Shown here one piece after another: positions 18,394 to 28,007 of a DNA stretch of 64,000 nt. Below the pieces are notes generated by a model. That model worked only from the letters and a program-made list of their open reading frames with translations, was not told where the DNA came from and ran no database searches. The first letter of the stretch is position 1. Every line of letters starts with the position of its first letter. Position numbers and translations under genes: made by a program. Origin of the DNA: CAVSCD01 sp963726335 (GTDB lineage: Bacteria > Acidobacteriota > Aminicenantia > Aminicenantales > UBA8522); NCBI GenBank assembly GCA_963726335.1, contig CAVSCD010000010.1:372001-436000 (forward strand), given 5' to 3'.

Positions 18394-19473
18394 ATGCTCG
18401 GATTCAGCCAAGACAAGGGCGTCGTCGGTTTGGACATCGGCTCTCACTCCATCAAGGCCGTCGAGCTGACCTCCCGCAGGAAGAAGGACCGGGACGCTTA
18501 CGACGTCAGCAGGATCGGTTACGAGCTGCTGCCTCGCGATGCCATCGTCGAGGGGACGATCATCGATTCCACGGCCGTCGTCGAGACGATCAAGATGCTC
18601 TTCGAGGAGGGCAAGTTCAAGAGCCGGAACGTGGCCATCTCCATCTCCGGTAACTCGGTCATCATCAAGAAGATCTCGCTGCCGGCCATGGAGAAAGAAG
18701 AGCTGGCCGAGTCCATCGTTTGGGAGGCCAAGCACAATATCCCCTACCCCTACGAGGAAACGAACGTCGATTACGCCATCCTCAAGCCTCCCCGCGGGTC
18801 CGAAGACAGAAGCCTGGACATCCTTCTCGTGGCCGCCAAGAAGGACAAGATCGCCAACTACAGCAACGTCATCAACCAGGCGCGCAAGAACCTGGTGGCC
18901 ATCGATGTCGACGTCTTCGCCATGCAGAACGCCCTGGAAATCAATTACCCCGAGACGGCCTTCTCCGGCAACGTCGCCCTCATCAACATCGGGGCCAACA
19001 TCACCAACGTCGCCATCGTCGAGCGGGGGACCTCGCAGCTCGTCCGGGACCTGTCGCTCGGCGGCTTCTTCTTCATCGAGAACATGAGGAAGGAGCTGAG
19101 CCTGAGCTTCGACGACGCCGAGAAGCTGCTGAAGGGGATCCCGGCCAAATCCATCCCGCCGGAGCGCGTGGAGGAGGTCGTCAGCTTCAACATCAAGGAC
19201 CTGCTCGACGAAATCGACAAGACCTTCTCCTTCTACGAGGCGGGCGACAAAAGGGATAAGAAGATCGAGAACATCTATCTGAGCGGCGGCCTGGCCCATC
19301 TCAAGAACATCGGGCAGGCCTTCGAGCAGAAATTCCACGTCAAGACCGAGATCTTCAATCCCTTCCGCAACATCGGGTACGACGAGAAGAAGCTCGATCC
19401 TGTTTACGCCAAGGAGATGGCCGCCCTGTTCGGGGTGGCCGTCGGCCTGGCGACCCGGAAAATGGAAAAGTAA
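18394..19473 (+). CDS. pilM: Type IV pilus assembly protein PilM
   Basis: Cytoplasmic actin-like ATPase of the type IV pilus alignment complex (359 residues). The actin-fold phosphate-1 loop GLDIGSHSIKAVEL is at residues 12-25. Family segments SIVWEAKHNIPYPYEE and LINIGANITNVAIVE follow, with an adenosine-site ENIYLSGGLAHLKNI near the end. It would bind the N-terminal tail of PilN. AGAGGTAG precedes the ATG; pilN begins 1 nt after its stop. Confidence 0.95.
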   Translation: MLGFSQDKGVVGLDIGSHSIKAVELTSRRKKDRDAYDVSRIGYELLPRDAIVEGTIIDSTAVVETIKMLFEEGKFKSRNVAISISGNSVIIKKISLPAMEKEELAESIVWEAKHNIPYPYEETNVDYAILKPPRGSEDRSLDILLVAAKKDKIANYSNVINQARKNLVAIDVDVFAMQNALEINYPETAFSGNVALINIGANITNVAIVERGTSQLVRDLSLGGFFFIENMRKELSLSFDDAEKLLKGIPAKSIPPERVEEVVSFNIKDLLDEIDKTFSFYEAGDKRDKKIENIYLSGGLAHLKNIGQAFEQKFHVKTEIFNPFRNIGYDEKKLDPVYAKEMAALFGVAVGLATRKMEK

Positions 19474-19474
19474 C

Positions 19475-20098
19475 ATGATCCGCATCAACCTCCTCAAACC
19501 GGAAACCAAGGACATGAAGGAAGGGCCGGTTTTCGCCGGCCCGGAGATCAAAACCAAGGCGGCTTTCCCGATGACCGGCGTCGTCCTCCTGCTCATCATC
19601 GCCGCCCTGGCGGCGGCCTTCTTCTGGCAGAAGGGGATGATCAGCAGGGAGCAGCGCCTGCTCGCCGTCGCCCAGGCCGAGAAGGAGAAGCTCCAGTACG
19701 TCACCGCCAAGCTCGAAGAGCTGTCCCAGCAGAAGGCCCTGTTCGAGCGTAAAATCGCGCTCATCACCCAGCTGCGGGCCCAGCAGGAAACGGCGGTCCG
19801 GATCATGGACGCCGTCAGCCGGCGGCTGCCGGACTGGGTCTGGCTGACCGACCTCAATTTCGACGGCCAGCTGATCGACATCCGGGGCGACGCGCTCTCC
19901 AACAACCTGATCGCCGACTTCATCTTCAACCTCCGGAGCTACGAGAATTTCGCCGGCGTCAACCTGATCTCCTCGGCCCAGAAGACCGTGGCGGGCACCC
20001 AGTTCATGGAGTTCGCGTTGACCGTTAACTACAGGCTGCCGCAGGCGGCCCAGCCGGCCCAGCCGGCCGCGCCCGCTCCCCAGCGCGGGCGGAGGTGA
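19475..20098 (+). CDS. pilN: Type IV pilus assembly protein PilN
   Basis: Inner-membrane alignment protein (207 residues). It starts with the conserved MIRINLLKPE, the cytoplasmic peptide that docks on PilM. A transmembrane helix follows (GVVLLLIIAALAAAFFW, about 31-47), then a coiled coil and a periplasmic ferredoxin-like fold. The last 20 residues are Ala/Pro-rich. It is coupled tightly to pilM and to pilO. Confidence 0.93.
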   Translation: MIRINLLKPETKDMKEGPVFAGPEIKTKAAFPMTGVVLLLIIAALAAAFFWQKGMISREQRLLAVAQAEKEKLQYVTAKLEELSQQKALFERKIALITQLRAQQETAVRIMDAVSRRLPDWVWLTDLNFDGQLIDIRGDALSNNLIADFIFNLRSYENFAGVNLISSAQKTVAGTQFMEFALTVNYRLPQAAQPAQPAAPAPQRGRR

Positions 20099-20103
20099 AC
20101 GCC

Positions 20104-20685
20104 ATGAACAAGATGCCATGGTACGGTTACATCCTGCTGGCGGCCGTCATTTTCGGCGCCGCCTGGTTCCTGTACTTCAAGCCCCAGCAGGCGGAGTACA
20201 CCCGGATCAAAACGGAGCGGATCACGGTGGAGGCCGAGGTCGCCAAGCTCCAGGAACAGAAGAAAGAGCTCGATAAGATCGAGGCCCAGATCGCCACGCT
20301 CACGGGCGAGCTCCGGGAGCTGCAGAAGATCATCCCCCAGAAAGAGGAGATCGACGTCATCCTGAGGATGATCCAGCAGATGGCGGTGGATTGCCGCCTG
20401 GAGATCCTGCGGTTCACGCCCCGGGGTGACATCGTCCGCGATTTCTATGCCGAGGGCCGGATCCCGATCGAGGTCACCGGCAGTTACCACAACCTGGCCT
20501 TATTCTTCGACCGGCTGAGCAAGTTCGAGCGCCTGTTCAACATCGAGAACTTCACCATCCGGGCCGTTCCCAATCAGACGGACGAGCTGACCATCGGGGC
20601 CAGCTTTACGGCCTTGACCTACATCTTCCTGGATGATAAAGCCCAGCCGCAACCCAAGCCGGGAGAGACGAGGAGGGGCACATGA
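20104..20685 (+). CDS. pilO: Type IV pilus assembly protein PilO
   Basis: Inner-membrane partner of PilN (193 residues from the ATG at 20104, chosen because GGAGG lies 8 nt upstream at the end of pilN). It has a transmembrane helix (ILLAAVIFGAAWFLYF), then a coiled coil rich in E/K/Q, and a periplasmic domain with ITGSYHNLALFFDRLSK-like signature residues. It overlaps pilP by 4 nt (ATGA). Confidence 0.93.
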   Translation: MNKMPWYGYILLAAVIFGAAWFLYFKPQQAEYTRIKTERITVEAEVAKLQEQKKELDKIEAQIATLTGELRELQKIIPQKEEIDVILRMIQQMAVDCRLEILRFTPRGDIVRDFYAEGRIPIEVTGSYHNLALFFDRLSKFERLFNIENFTIRAVPNQTDELTIGASFTALTYIFLDDKAQPQPKPGETRRGT

Positions 20686-21140
20686 GAAAGGCATTGATTC
20701 TTCTATCCTGCGCCGTGCTGCTGTTCAGCGCGGGAAGTCTCCTGCTATCCCAGGAGGCAGCCAAGTCCGAAGAACAGCCGCCGCCAGCCGGGCTCCGGTC
20801 GCAGATATCCACCTATGACCCGGCGGGGCGCCGGGACCCGTTCAAAAACCTGCTGTCCGGAAAAGAAATCAAGGAAAAGTCCGAGGCCGGTGCGACGCCG
20901 CAGCTGTTCGTCGACGACATCCTCCTGATCGGCATCGTCAAATACAAGAATAAATACACGGCCATCCTGAGCGGTCCCCAGGGATTCCCCTACTATTTTG
21001 AGGTCGGCGACAAGCTCTCCGACGCCTTCATCCTGGCCATCAGCGAAGACCAGGTCATCTTCCGCAAGACGAACGAGCGGGGCATCCCGTTGACGAGGCC
21101 CAAGGATATCGTGAAAGCAATACAACCGGAGGAGCGTTAA
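20682..21140 (+). CDS. pilP: Type IV pilus assembly protein PilP
   Basis: Periplasmic linker between PilNO and the PilQ secretin (152 residues). It has an N-terminal signal sequence (ALILLSCAVLLFSAGSLLL) with a Cys at residue 10 but no clear lipobox. A disordered QPPPAG stretch and the YDPAGRRDPFKNLL motif typical of PilP follow, then a small beta domain. The ATG overlaps the pilO stop; pilQ starts 2 nt downstream of its own stop. Confidence 0.9.
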   Translation: MRKALILLSCAVLLFSAGSLLLSQEAAKSEEQPPPAGLRSQISTYDPAGRRDPFKNLLSGKEIKEKSEAGATPQLFVDDILLIGIVKYKNKYTAILSGPQGFPYYFEVGDKLSDAFILAISEDQVIFRKTNERGIPLTRPKDIVKAIQPEER

Positions 21141-21142
21141 AC

Positions 21143-23442
21143 ATGAAAAGGAAAACTCTTTGGCTGTCCCTGATCGCGATCAGCCTCTTCGTCTTCCTGG
21201 CGGGACACGCCCAGAACCTCACGCCCGCCGCCACCATCAGCAGGATCGGCGTCCAGCCCGGGCCCCTGAACACCCGCGTCATCCTGGAAACGGATTCCCC
21301 GGTGCTGCCCGCGAAGACATATTACTCCGGCAGGGTGGTCGTGCTCGAGTTCAACCGCCTCGACGCCTCGGCCGCGCCGCAGATCCAGCTCGGCGACCCG
21401 CAGCTCGTCCAGGCCATCAACCTGGAGGGGGCGGCCGGCGGCCAGGCGCGTCTCCGGGTCGAACTCGCTGAGCCCGTGCCTTACCGGGTCCTCAGCACCG
21501 ACGGCCGGACGATCGTCGAGCTGAACAGGATTCAGAGAGGCGGCGGGGCCGTCGAGGCCGAAGCCCAGAGGCAGTTCGCCGCCTCGGCCCAGGCGCCGGT
21601 CCTGATGAATAAGCTCAGGGTTGAGGAGACCGCCGGCGAGATCCAGTTCCGGGCGCCGGTCAGCGCCGCGGCGGAGACACAGGTGTTCACCCTGGAAAAA
21701 CCCCTCCGCCTGGTCGTCGACGTTTTCAACGCCATCTATGAAGAGACTTCGTCCACGCTGTCCGTCGACAAGTGCGGGCTGAAAAAAGCCCGCGTCGCTC
21801 AATACAAGTCGGATGAGTCCCAATCGATCACACGGCTGGTCTTCGACCTGAGCGAACCCCGGGATTACGACCTCCGCGCCGAAAATAACGAGCTCGTCGT
21901 CGCCTTCCTGAAAGGGACCGCCCCGGCGACACCCGAGCCGGCGCCGGTCAGGAAGGCCCTGCCGCCGCCCGCCGCGCCCGTGACCCCGGCCGTCCGGCCG
22001 GTCGTCGCGGCCCCGGCCGCGGTTGAAGCCGCCGCTCCCGCCGCCCCTCCGGAGGCCCAGCCGGCCCCCAAGGCGGCCGCCGCCCAGACCGCTCCCCCAG
22101 TTCCCGCCGCCGAGGAAGAGGCGCTCGATCAGGAGCAGCCCCAGGAGCAGCGGTACCAACCGAAAACCATCGCCGAAGCGCAGACCACTTACACCGGCGA
22201 GATCATCACCCTGAAATTCAAAGACGCCGACCTCAGGGATGTCATCCTCTACCTCGGCGACTTCGCCAAGCTGAACGTGGTCTTCGACCCCGAGGTCAGG
22301 GGCACCGTCACCTGCAACCTCGTCGAAGTGCCATGGGACCAGGCCCTGGACATCCTCCTCCGGAACAACAAGCTCGGCAAGGTCCTCGAGGGCAACGTCC
22401 TCCGCATCGCTCCAGTGAGCGTCCTGACGCGGGAGGATGAGGAGCAGCGGCATCTCCGGGAGAGCAAGGAACAGGCCGGCCCGGTGATCGTCAAGACCGT
22501 AACCCTGTCCTACTCCAAGGCCAGGGATGTCATGGCCCTTCTCAACTCCAAGAAATCAGCGAGGGGCGAGCTCGTGATCGACGACCGGACGAACACGCTC
22601 ATCATCTCGGACGTCCGGGAGAATCTCGACCTTCTCGAAAAGCTCATCTCCGTCCTCGACACGCCCACGCCGCAGGTCTCGATCGAGGCCAGGATCGTCG
22701 AGGCGACCTCGACCTTCGTCCGCAACCTGGGAATCCAGTGGGGCTTCAGGGGCATCGCCGATCCGTTCTACGGCAACCAGACCAACCTCCAGTTCCCCAA
22801 CAAGATCCTGGCCGACGGGGCGCTGATCCCCCAGGGCAAGTCACCAAGGGGATCGCCGGACCGCTCGGCGGCTATGCCGTCAACCTCCCCGCCCCCGCGT
22901 TCAGCACGGCGATGGGATTCTCGTTCGCCAACGTCCTGGATACATTCCGGCTGGACCTCGCTCTGACCGCCCTCGAAACAAACGGCGAGGGCCGGATCAT
23001 CTCCAGCCCCAAGGTCTCGACGCAGAACAACCAGCAGGCCGAGATCATCCAGGGCCGCCAGATCCCCGTCCAGACGGTGGCCAATTTCACGGTCACGACC
23101 CGCTACGTCAACGCCGCCCTGGAGCTGAGGGCGACGCCCCAGATCACGGCCGAAGGCACGATCATCATGGGGATCGAGATCCGGAATGATGCCGCCGACT
23201 TCGCCAACCTGGTCCAGGGCATCCCGCCCATCACGACCCAGAGCGCCCGGACGACGGTCATGATCCCCGACGGCGGCACCACCGTCATCGGCGGGATCTA
23301 CAGGACGGAGGATTCGATCACCCGGGACCGCGTGCCCTTCCTCTGGTCGATCCCCATCTTGGGCAATCTCTTCAAGTCCTACGCCAGGACCAAGCAGAAC
23401 CGGGAGTTGCTCATCTTCATCACTCCCCGGATCATTAAATAA
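21143..23442 (+). CDS. pilQ: Type IV pilus secretin PilQ (one frameshift)
   Basis: Outer-membrane secretin through which the pilus passes, about 765 residues once one frame break near 22838 is repaired. In order: signal peptide, AMIN-type peptidoglycan-binding repeats (about 30-250), a long Ala/Pro linker (about 255-330), an STN domain (EIITLKFKDADLRDVILYLG), a secretin N1 domain (VTLSYSKARDVMALLNS) and the secretin beta-barrel. The barrel includes VPFLWSIPILGNLFKS and the end ELLIFITPRIIK. The frames before and after the break are each well conserved, so a single indel is likely. It is the last core gene of the pilMNOPQ operon. Confidence 0.93.
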
Positions 23443-23453
23443 GGGGTGCCATC

Positions 23454-24089
23454 ATGAACAACGCCAGAAAAACCCTTAGCTTCCTTCTCGTGCTTCCCCT
23501 GCTCCTTCTTTTGACCGCCTGCAACGACGTCGAGGACGACTCCCGGTCGGCGAGCCTGCTGATCCTGGAAAGCCTGCTCGGCACGGACGCGACGGGCACC
23601 GAGGCGAATTTTCTCCAGTCCGATGTGCTCAAGATGTCCGACACCGGCGGCGGGACGGTCATCGCGGACACGGCGACCGCGACGTTCCGGGTCCAGTCCC
23701 TGGACCCGGCCCCGGTCATGGGGACCTCCCCCTACTACGATGTCATGCTCGACCGCTACACGGTCAGCTACTCCCGCACCGACGGCAAGAACAACCCGGG
23801 CACCGACGTGCCGTATCCGTTCGAGGGCTCGTTGTCGGCCCTCGTCCCGTTGGGGGCGACGACGCAGGTGGCGATCGTGGTCGTGAGAGAAGCGGCCAAG
23901 CTCGAGCCGCCGCTCATCGGGCTCGTCGACCTGGGCGCCGAGATGGTGCTGACGGCCACGGCCAAGATCGAGTTCTATGGCCACGACCTGGCCAACAACA
24001 AGGTCAAGGCCACCGGCTACCTGACCGTCTACTTCGCCAACTACGCAGAAGAAGAGCGCCTCCCGAAACGACGTCGGGCCGCTCTTTGA
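23454..24089 (+). CDS. Putative outer-membrane lipoprotein following pilQ
   Basis: A 211-residue protein with a lipoprotein signal ending LLLLTAC (Cys23). After the Cys comes an acidic spacer, then what looks like a single beta-rich domain (YYDVMLDRYTVSYSRTDG, MVLTATAKIEFYGHDLANN). It starts 12 nt after pilQ and is probably co-transcribed. The last dozen residues (ERLPKRRRAAL) are basic and overlap an imperfect hairpin (AAGAGC...GCTCTT, 24051-24088), so the true end may lie earlier and be altered by an indel. No function can be named; a role in pilus or surface structure is only contextual. Confidence 0.75.
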   Translation: MNNARKTLSFLLVLPLLLLLTACNDVEDDSRSASLLILESLLGTDATGTEANFLQSDVLKMSDTGGGTVIADTATATFRVQSLDPAPVMGTSPYYDVMLDRYTVSYSRTDGKNNPGTDVPYPFEGSLSALVPLGATTQVAIVVVREAAKLEPPLIGLVDLGAEMVLTATAKIEFYGHDLANNKVKATGYLTVYFANYAEEERLPKRRRAAL

Positions 24090-24125
24090 GGCTGCGCTGA
24101 GCGAAGGGCAATGAAGGTGGATCCC

Positions 24126-24940
24126 ATGAAGACAAGAACAACGGCCATCTAATCACCGCCTTTCTTGGCTTGGCCCTGCTGGCCTCGGTCTCGTGCAAAA
24201 CCGACGAGGTCAGCCAGCCGGCCAACCCCATCGGGCCGTCCTCGATCGGCGTCATGATGAACGTCGTGGCCAGCCCCAACGTCATCCTGGTCGGAGTCAA
24301 ACAGCGCCAGGTGACGAATGTCATGGCCACGCTTAAAAAGTATGACGGGACGGCTCAGTCGGGCCGCACGGTCCTCTTCGAAATCGTCGACGCTTCTCTC
24401 AACCGCGTCGACGTGGGTTACTTTGAGGGCAACGCGAGCGTCTTCACGAGGACCACGGACTCCGGAGGCAACGCCCACGTGAATTATTACGGCCCGCTAT
24501 CCGATGAGATCGCCACCGACGCTTCCGTCTATATCCGCGCCACCGCCGCCTGGGAGGGCTCGCAGTTCATCAAAGACACCGCCGAGATCTTCCTCGTCCG
24601 CGATTCGGACGATCTGAGCCTGACGGCCAAGGCCGTACCTGACGTTCTCTACGCCGGAGACTCGGGCGGAGCTTCGGTCATCCAGGCGACGGTCCTTTCC
24701 GGAGGCCAGCCCGCCAAGAATTTCCCGGTCTATTTCCTGGTCAACATGAACCTCGGGAAGTTCGCCGACGGGAAGCTTTCGACCGTGGCCAATACCAACG
24801 ACCATGGCGTCGCGACGATGACTTACATCGGCCCGACCGCCGCGGAGATGTCCTATTCCAGCGAGACGGTGCCGATCATCGTCCAGGTCGCTGAGCAAGT
24901 GGGCGTCCAGGTCAACGTCCTGATCATCACCCAGAAATAG
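24126..24940 (+). CDS. Ig-like-domain lipoprotein (frameshift in signal peptide)
   Basis: About 271 residues. A G appears to be missing soon after the ATG at 24126; restoring it gives MKDKNNGHLITAFLGLALLA and the lipobox ASVSC. The mature part shows two Ig-like/invasin-like (Big-1 type) beta domains: VGVKQRQVTNVMATLKKYDG...GRTVLFEIVD, and AGDSGGASVIQATVLSGGQP...FPVYFLVN. Both have the alternating pattern of bacterial adhesin or structural surface domains. It follows the previous lipoprotein gene by 36 nt and ends the operon before a strong hairpin. Function unknown, likely cell surface. Confidence 0.8.
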
Positions 24941-24947
24941 TCTTCCC

Positions 24948-24976
24948 GGAGGGGGACCGGCCGCCGGCCCCCCTCC
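24948..24976. terminator. Bidirectional hairpin between convergent genes
   Basis: GGAGGGGG pairs with CCCCCTCC (8 bp), and an inner CCGG/CCGG adds 4 bp. It is followed by a pyrimidine-rich run. It sits 8 nt after the lipoprotein stop and faces the end of priA. Nothing else is seen up to 25110. Confidence 0.55.
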
Positions 24977-25110
24977 TTCCTCCCCCATCCGTCCGTAGCC
25001 GGTTCTTGTCCGTTATACCCCCACAAACATGACGGCGCCGTCCCGGACGAGAAGAGATGAAATTATGAGGGGCCGCTTCTTCTTAAAAGCGCGAGCGCGC
25101 GGCGGAGGCT

Positions 25111-27267
25111 TCAGGACGCGATGACGACTGTCTTTTTCAGGCTGACGCCTTTCAGAGCTTCCCCGAGGAAGCGGTGAAGCCGATCGCGCCGCGGCGCCCT
25201 GAGCACGATCTGCACGCGATGAAGGCCCTTCGTCCTGACCGCCGGGGCCAGGGACGGCCCGAAAATGGAGACGCCCGAACCGGCGTCCGCGGCCCGGGCG
25301 GAGAAAGCCCTGGCGGCGGCGGCGACCTGGCGGAGCTCGGCGCCCATGAGGTTGACCTCGGCCATGGCCGAATACGGCGGGTAATCCATCAGCCGCCGGT
25401 AAGAGATCTCCTGCTCGTAGAAGGCCGCATAATCTCCCCGGACGGCCTCGCGAATGCTGAAATGTTCCGGGGCCGACGTCTGGACAAACGCCTCCGCGCC
25501 GGGAGCCCCGCTCAGGAACCTGAGCTCGCGGACGATGCCCTGAAATGTCCTTTGGGCCGAGCGGAAATCCGCGAGGCGCAGCCCGAACTCCGGGTGGAGG
25601 ATGCCCACAAGGGCGGCGCGGGGGAAATCAGCCTGGTGGGCGAGGAACTGCGTGCCGACGAGGATGTCGACCCGGCCTTCCCGAAATTCCAGCCTCAGCC
25701 TCTCCCTTTCCTCTTTGCGGCCGGCCTCGTCGGTCGCGAAGATCTCCACGCGGCTCCCCGGGAATTTCCCCCTCAGCTCTTCGGCGGCGGCTTCGACGCC
25801 CACGGCCCTTCGGACGACGAGGCGCCCCCGGCATTTCGGGCAGACGGCGGACGCCGGCTCGGAAAAACGGCAATAGTGGCAGACGAATTTTCCCTCCCGC
25901 TTGTGATACGAGAGCGGCAGGCTGCAGCGCGAACAGCGGGGCAGGAACCCGCACTGTGGGCAGATGAGCGACGAGGAGTAGCCGCGGCGGTTGAAAAAGA
26001 GGATGACGGGTTCATGGCGTCCGAGCCGGGCGCCGATCGCCCGGCCGAGGCCGGGAGAGATCAGGCCGCGGCCCGGGTCGTGCGCCACGACGGCGGCCGC
26101 GGGGCGGCCGGAGCCGGCTCCCAGATCCAGCACGGTACCCTCCTTCCGGGCCCGGTAAAACGTCTCGACGAGCGGCGCCGCGCTTCCCGAAACGAGCACG
26201 GCGCCCTCCCCCGCCGCTCTCAGACGGGCGGCATCCCTGACGTCGTAGAAAAGCCCTTCCTGCTGAAAATAGGACTCGTCCTGCTCGTCATCGCAGATGA
26301 CCAGCCGCAGGCTGTCCGCCGGGGCGAACAGGGCCAAACGGGAGCCGACGATGACCTGCGCCCGGCCTTCCCGTATCCGCCGCCATTCGCGCTCCCGCCG
26401 CGCCTCCGGCAGGCCGCTGTGGACGACCGCGGCGGCCTCGCCCAGGTTTTTCTCCAAGCCCTCGATGAGCCCGGCGGCGAGGGATATCTCCGGGATGATG
26501 AACAGGACGCGGCCGCCGGCGGCCAGCACCCCGCGGATGATCTCGAAATAGACGACCTGCCTGCGCTCGGCCGGCCCGAAAAGAAGATACCGGGCGGATC
26601 CCCGGCCTTCGAGAGCGCCGGAGACGGCCGCGACGGCGCGGCCCGAGGCTTCGTCCGCCGAAAAAACGAGCTCGAGCTGCTTGGGCGGAACGGCGGCGGC
26701 CCTCGCCGACCGGCGCTTGACCACCTTGAGCTCCTGCCGGGAAGCGATGAGATCTTTTCGCCTCATCCTGTCGAGCAGCGAGTTGAGTCCGGCCGGCCGG
26801 CACTGTCTCTCGAGGAAACGCACCGTGTGAGGCCGGCCCGCGAGGCACTCGGCGACCTTTCTTTCCTCGTCCGTCAGGAGCGAATTCTCGAGGGCCTCGC
26901 GCCCTTTATCCGTCAGCGATACGGAAGCCCGGCTCTGCGGGACAAAGGAGGGCGGAACGGCCGCCTGCAGGACCTCCCCCCAGGGGATAAAACAGGCCTG
27001 GCCGAGCCCACGGGTGAACTCGAGAAGGGACGGCGGAAAGGTGGGGGTATCATCCGGCAGGCTCTTGATGCTTTTCAGCTTAAGGCCGCCGGGCGGGCGC
27101 CTCTTCCTGAGCCCGACCACGAACCCGGTCAGCGTCCTTCCGGAAAACGGGACGAGCGCCCGCATGCCAGGGCGGATCTTCTCCTCGAATTCCGGCGGGA
27201 CGGAGTAGGTGAATGTCCGGTCGATAGGCAGGGGGAGAGCGATCTCCGCGTATCGGCCGGCCGTCAT
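25111..27267 (-). CDS. priA: Primosomal protein N' (PriA), with degenerate helicase motifs
   Basis: Replication-restart protein that recognises stalled forks (718 residues). The N-terminal 3'-DNA-binding domain (LPLPIDRTFTYSVP...GMRALVPFSGR) and all eight zinc cysteines (436, 439, 445, 448, 463, 466, 476, 479) are present. The helicase motifs are not: Walker A is GPAERRQV (231-238) instead of G-x4-GKT, the DEEH box is DDEQ (326-329), and the QxxGRAGR motif VI after ADFRSAQRTFQG (about 566-577) is absent. It probably binds DNA and loads the primosome without ATP-driven unwinding. The frame is uninterrupted, so this is not an indel artefact. It overlaps the UDG gene by ATGA. Confidence 0.9.
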   Translation of the reverse strand: MTAGRYAEIALPLPIDRTFTYSVPPEFEEKIRPGMRALVPFSGRTLTGFVVGLRKRRPPGGLKLKSIKSLPDDTPTFPPSLLEFTRGLGQACFIPWGEVLQAAVPPSFVPQSRASVSLTDKGREALENSLLTDEERKVAECLAGRPHTVRFLERQCRPAGLNSLLDRMRRKDLIASRQELKVVKRRSARAAAVPPKQLELVFSADEASGRAVAAVSGALEGRGSARYLLFGPAERRQVVYFEIIRGVLAAGGRVLFIIPEISLAAGLIEGLEKNLGEAAAVVHSGLPEARREREWRRIREGRAQVIVGSRLALFAPADSLRLVICDDEQDESYFQQEGLFYDVRDAARLRAAGEGAVLVSGSAAPLVETFYRARKEGTVLDLGAGSGRPAAAVVAHDPGRGLISPGLGRAIGARLGRHEPVILFFNRRGYSSSLICPQCGFLPRCSRCSLPLSYHKREGKFVCHYCRFSEPASAVCPKCRGRLVVRRAVGVEAAAEELRGKFPGSRVEIFATDEAGRKEERERLRLEFREGRVDILVGTQFLAHQADFPRAALVGILHPEFGLRLADFRSAQRTFQGIVRELRFLSGAPGAEAFVQTSAPEHFSIREAVRGDYAAFYEQEISYRRLMDYPPYSAMAEVNLMGAELRQVAAAARAFSARAADAGSGVSIFGPSLAPAVRTKGLHRVQIVLRAPRRDRLHRFLGEALKGVSLKKTVVIAS

Positions 27268-28007
27268 CTCTTCCCGAGGAGCGCCATCACCTGCTGCATG
27301 TCCTGCCAGACGAGCTTTTTGACGCTGGGGTTGCCCTCGTTCCGCATGACGTAGGAAGGATGAAAGGTGGGCATGACCCGGATCCCGCCGAAATCAACGA
27401 ACTTCCCCCTGAGGTCGCTCATACTGGACGCCGATGGCACAAACAGGCCGGTCGCCGGCCGGCCGAGCGCGACGATGACGCGCGGCCGGATCGTCCGGAT
27501 CTGGGTCAGGAGATAAGGCTGGCAGGCCTCGATCTCGTCTTGGAAGGGCGTGCGGTTGCCGGGAGGCCGGCATTTGACGACGTTCGTGATGTAGACCCCT
27601 TCCCTGCTGAATTTCATGGCGGCGATGATCTTGGTCAGGAGCTGACCGGCGCGGCCGACGAACGGCCGCCCCTGAAGGTCTTCGTCGGCGCCGGGCCCCT
27701 CGCCCACGAACATGAGCGGAGCGTCGTAGGTCCCTTCGCCCGGCACCGCGTGGCGGCGCCCCTCCGCGAGGCGGCAGAGCGTGCAGCGGCGGACGGCCTC
27801 CTCGAGCGGCCGGAGCACCGAAGCCTTGTCGGCCTCTTCCGCATTTCCGGTCACGGGGAACGCGACCGCGGCGCGGTCCTGAGCCGGGGCGATAGCTTCA
27901 GCGGGTTCTCTTTTCTCCGGCCGGAAGACGAACCCGGCGCCCAGGTCCGAGAGGAACCGGATCCTCTCCTCGACCCGGCGTTGCAGCTCCTCGGCTTTAT
28001 CGCGCAA
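27264..28007 (-). CDS. Uracil-DNA glycosylase, family 4 (Fe-S)
   Basis: Removes uracil from DNA in base excision repair. The 247-residue protein has an N-terminal helical extension. Family-4 motifs are FVGEGPGADEDLQGRPFVG (active-site loop) and TFHPSYVMRNEG (DNA-binding loop). Likely [4Fe-4S] ligands are Cys in CTLCR, NVVKCRPPGN and EACQPYL. It starts inside the end of coaBC (11-nt overlap) and ends overlapping priA. Confidence 0.92.
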   Translation of the reverse strand: MRDKAEELQRRVEERIRFLSDLGAGFVFRPEKREPAEAIAPAQDRAAVAFPVTGNAEEADKASVLRPLEEAVRRCTLCRLAEGRRHAVPGEGTYDAPLMFVGEGPGADEDLQGRPFVGRAGQLLTKIIAAMKFSREGVYITNVVKCRPPGNRTPFQDEIEACQPYLLTQIRTIRPRVIVALGRPATGLFVPSASSMSDLRGKFVDFGGIRVMPTFHPSYVMRNEGNPSVKKLVWQDMQQVMALLGKR

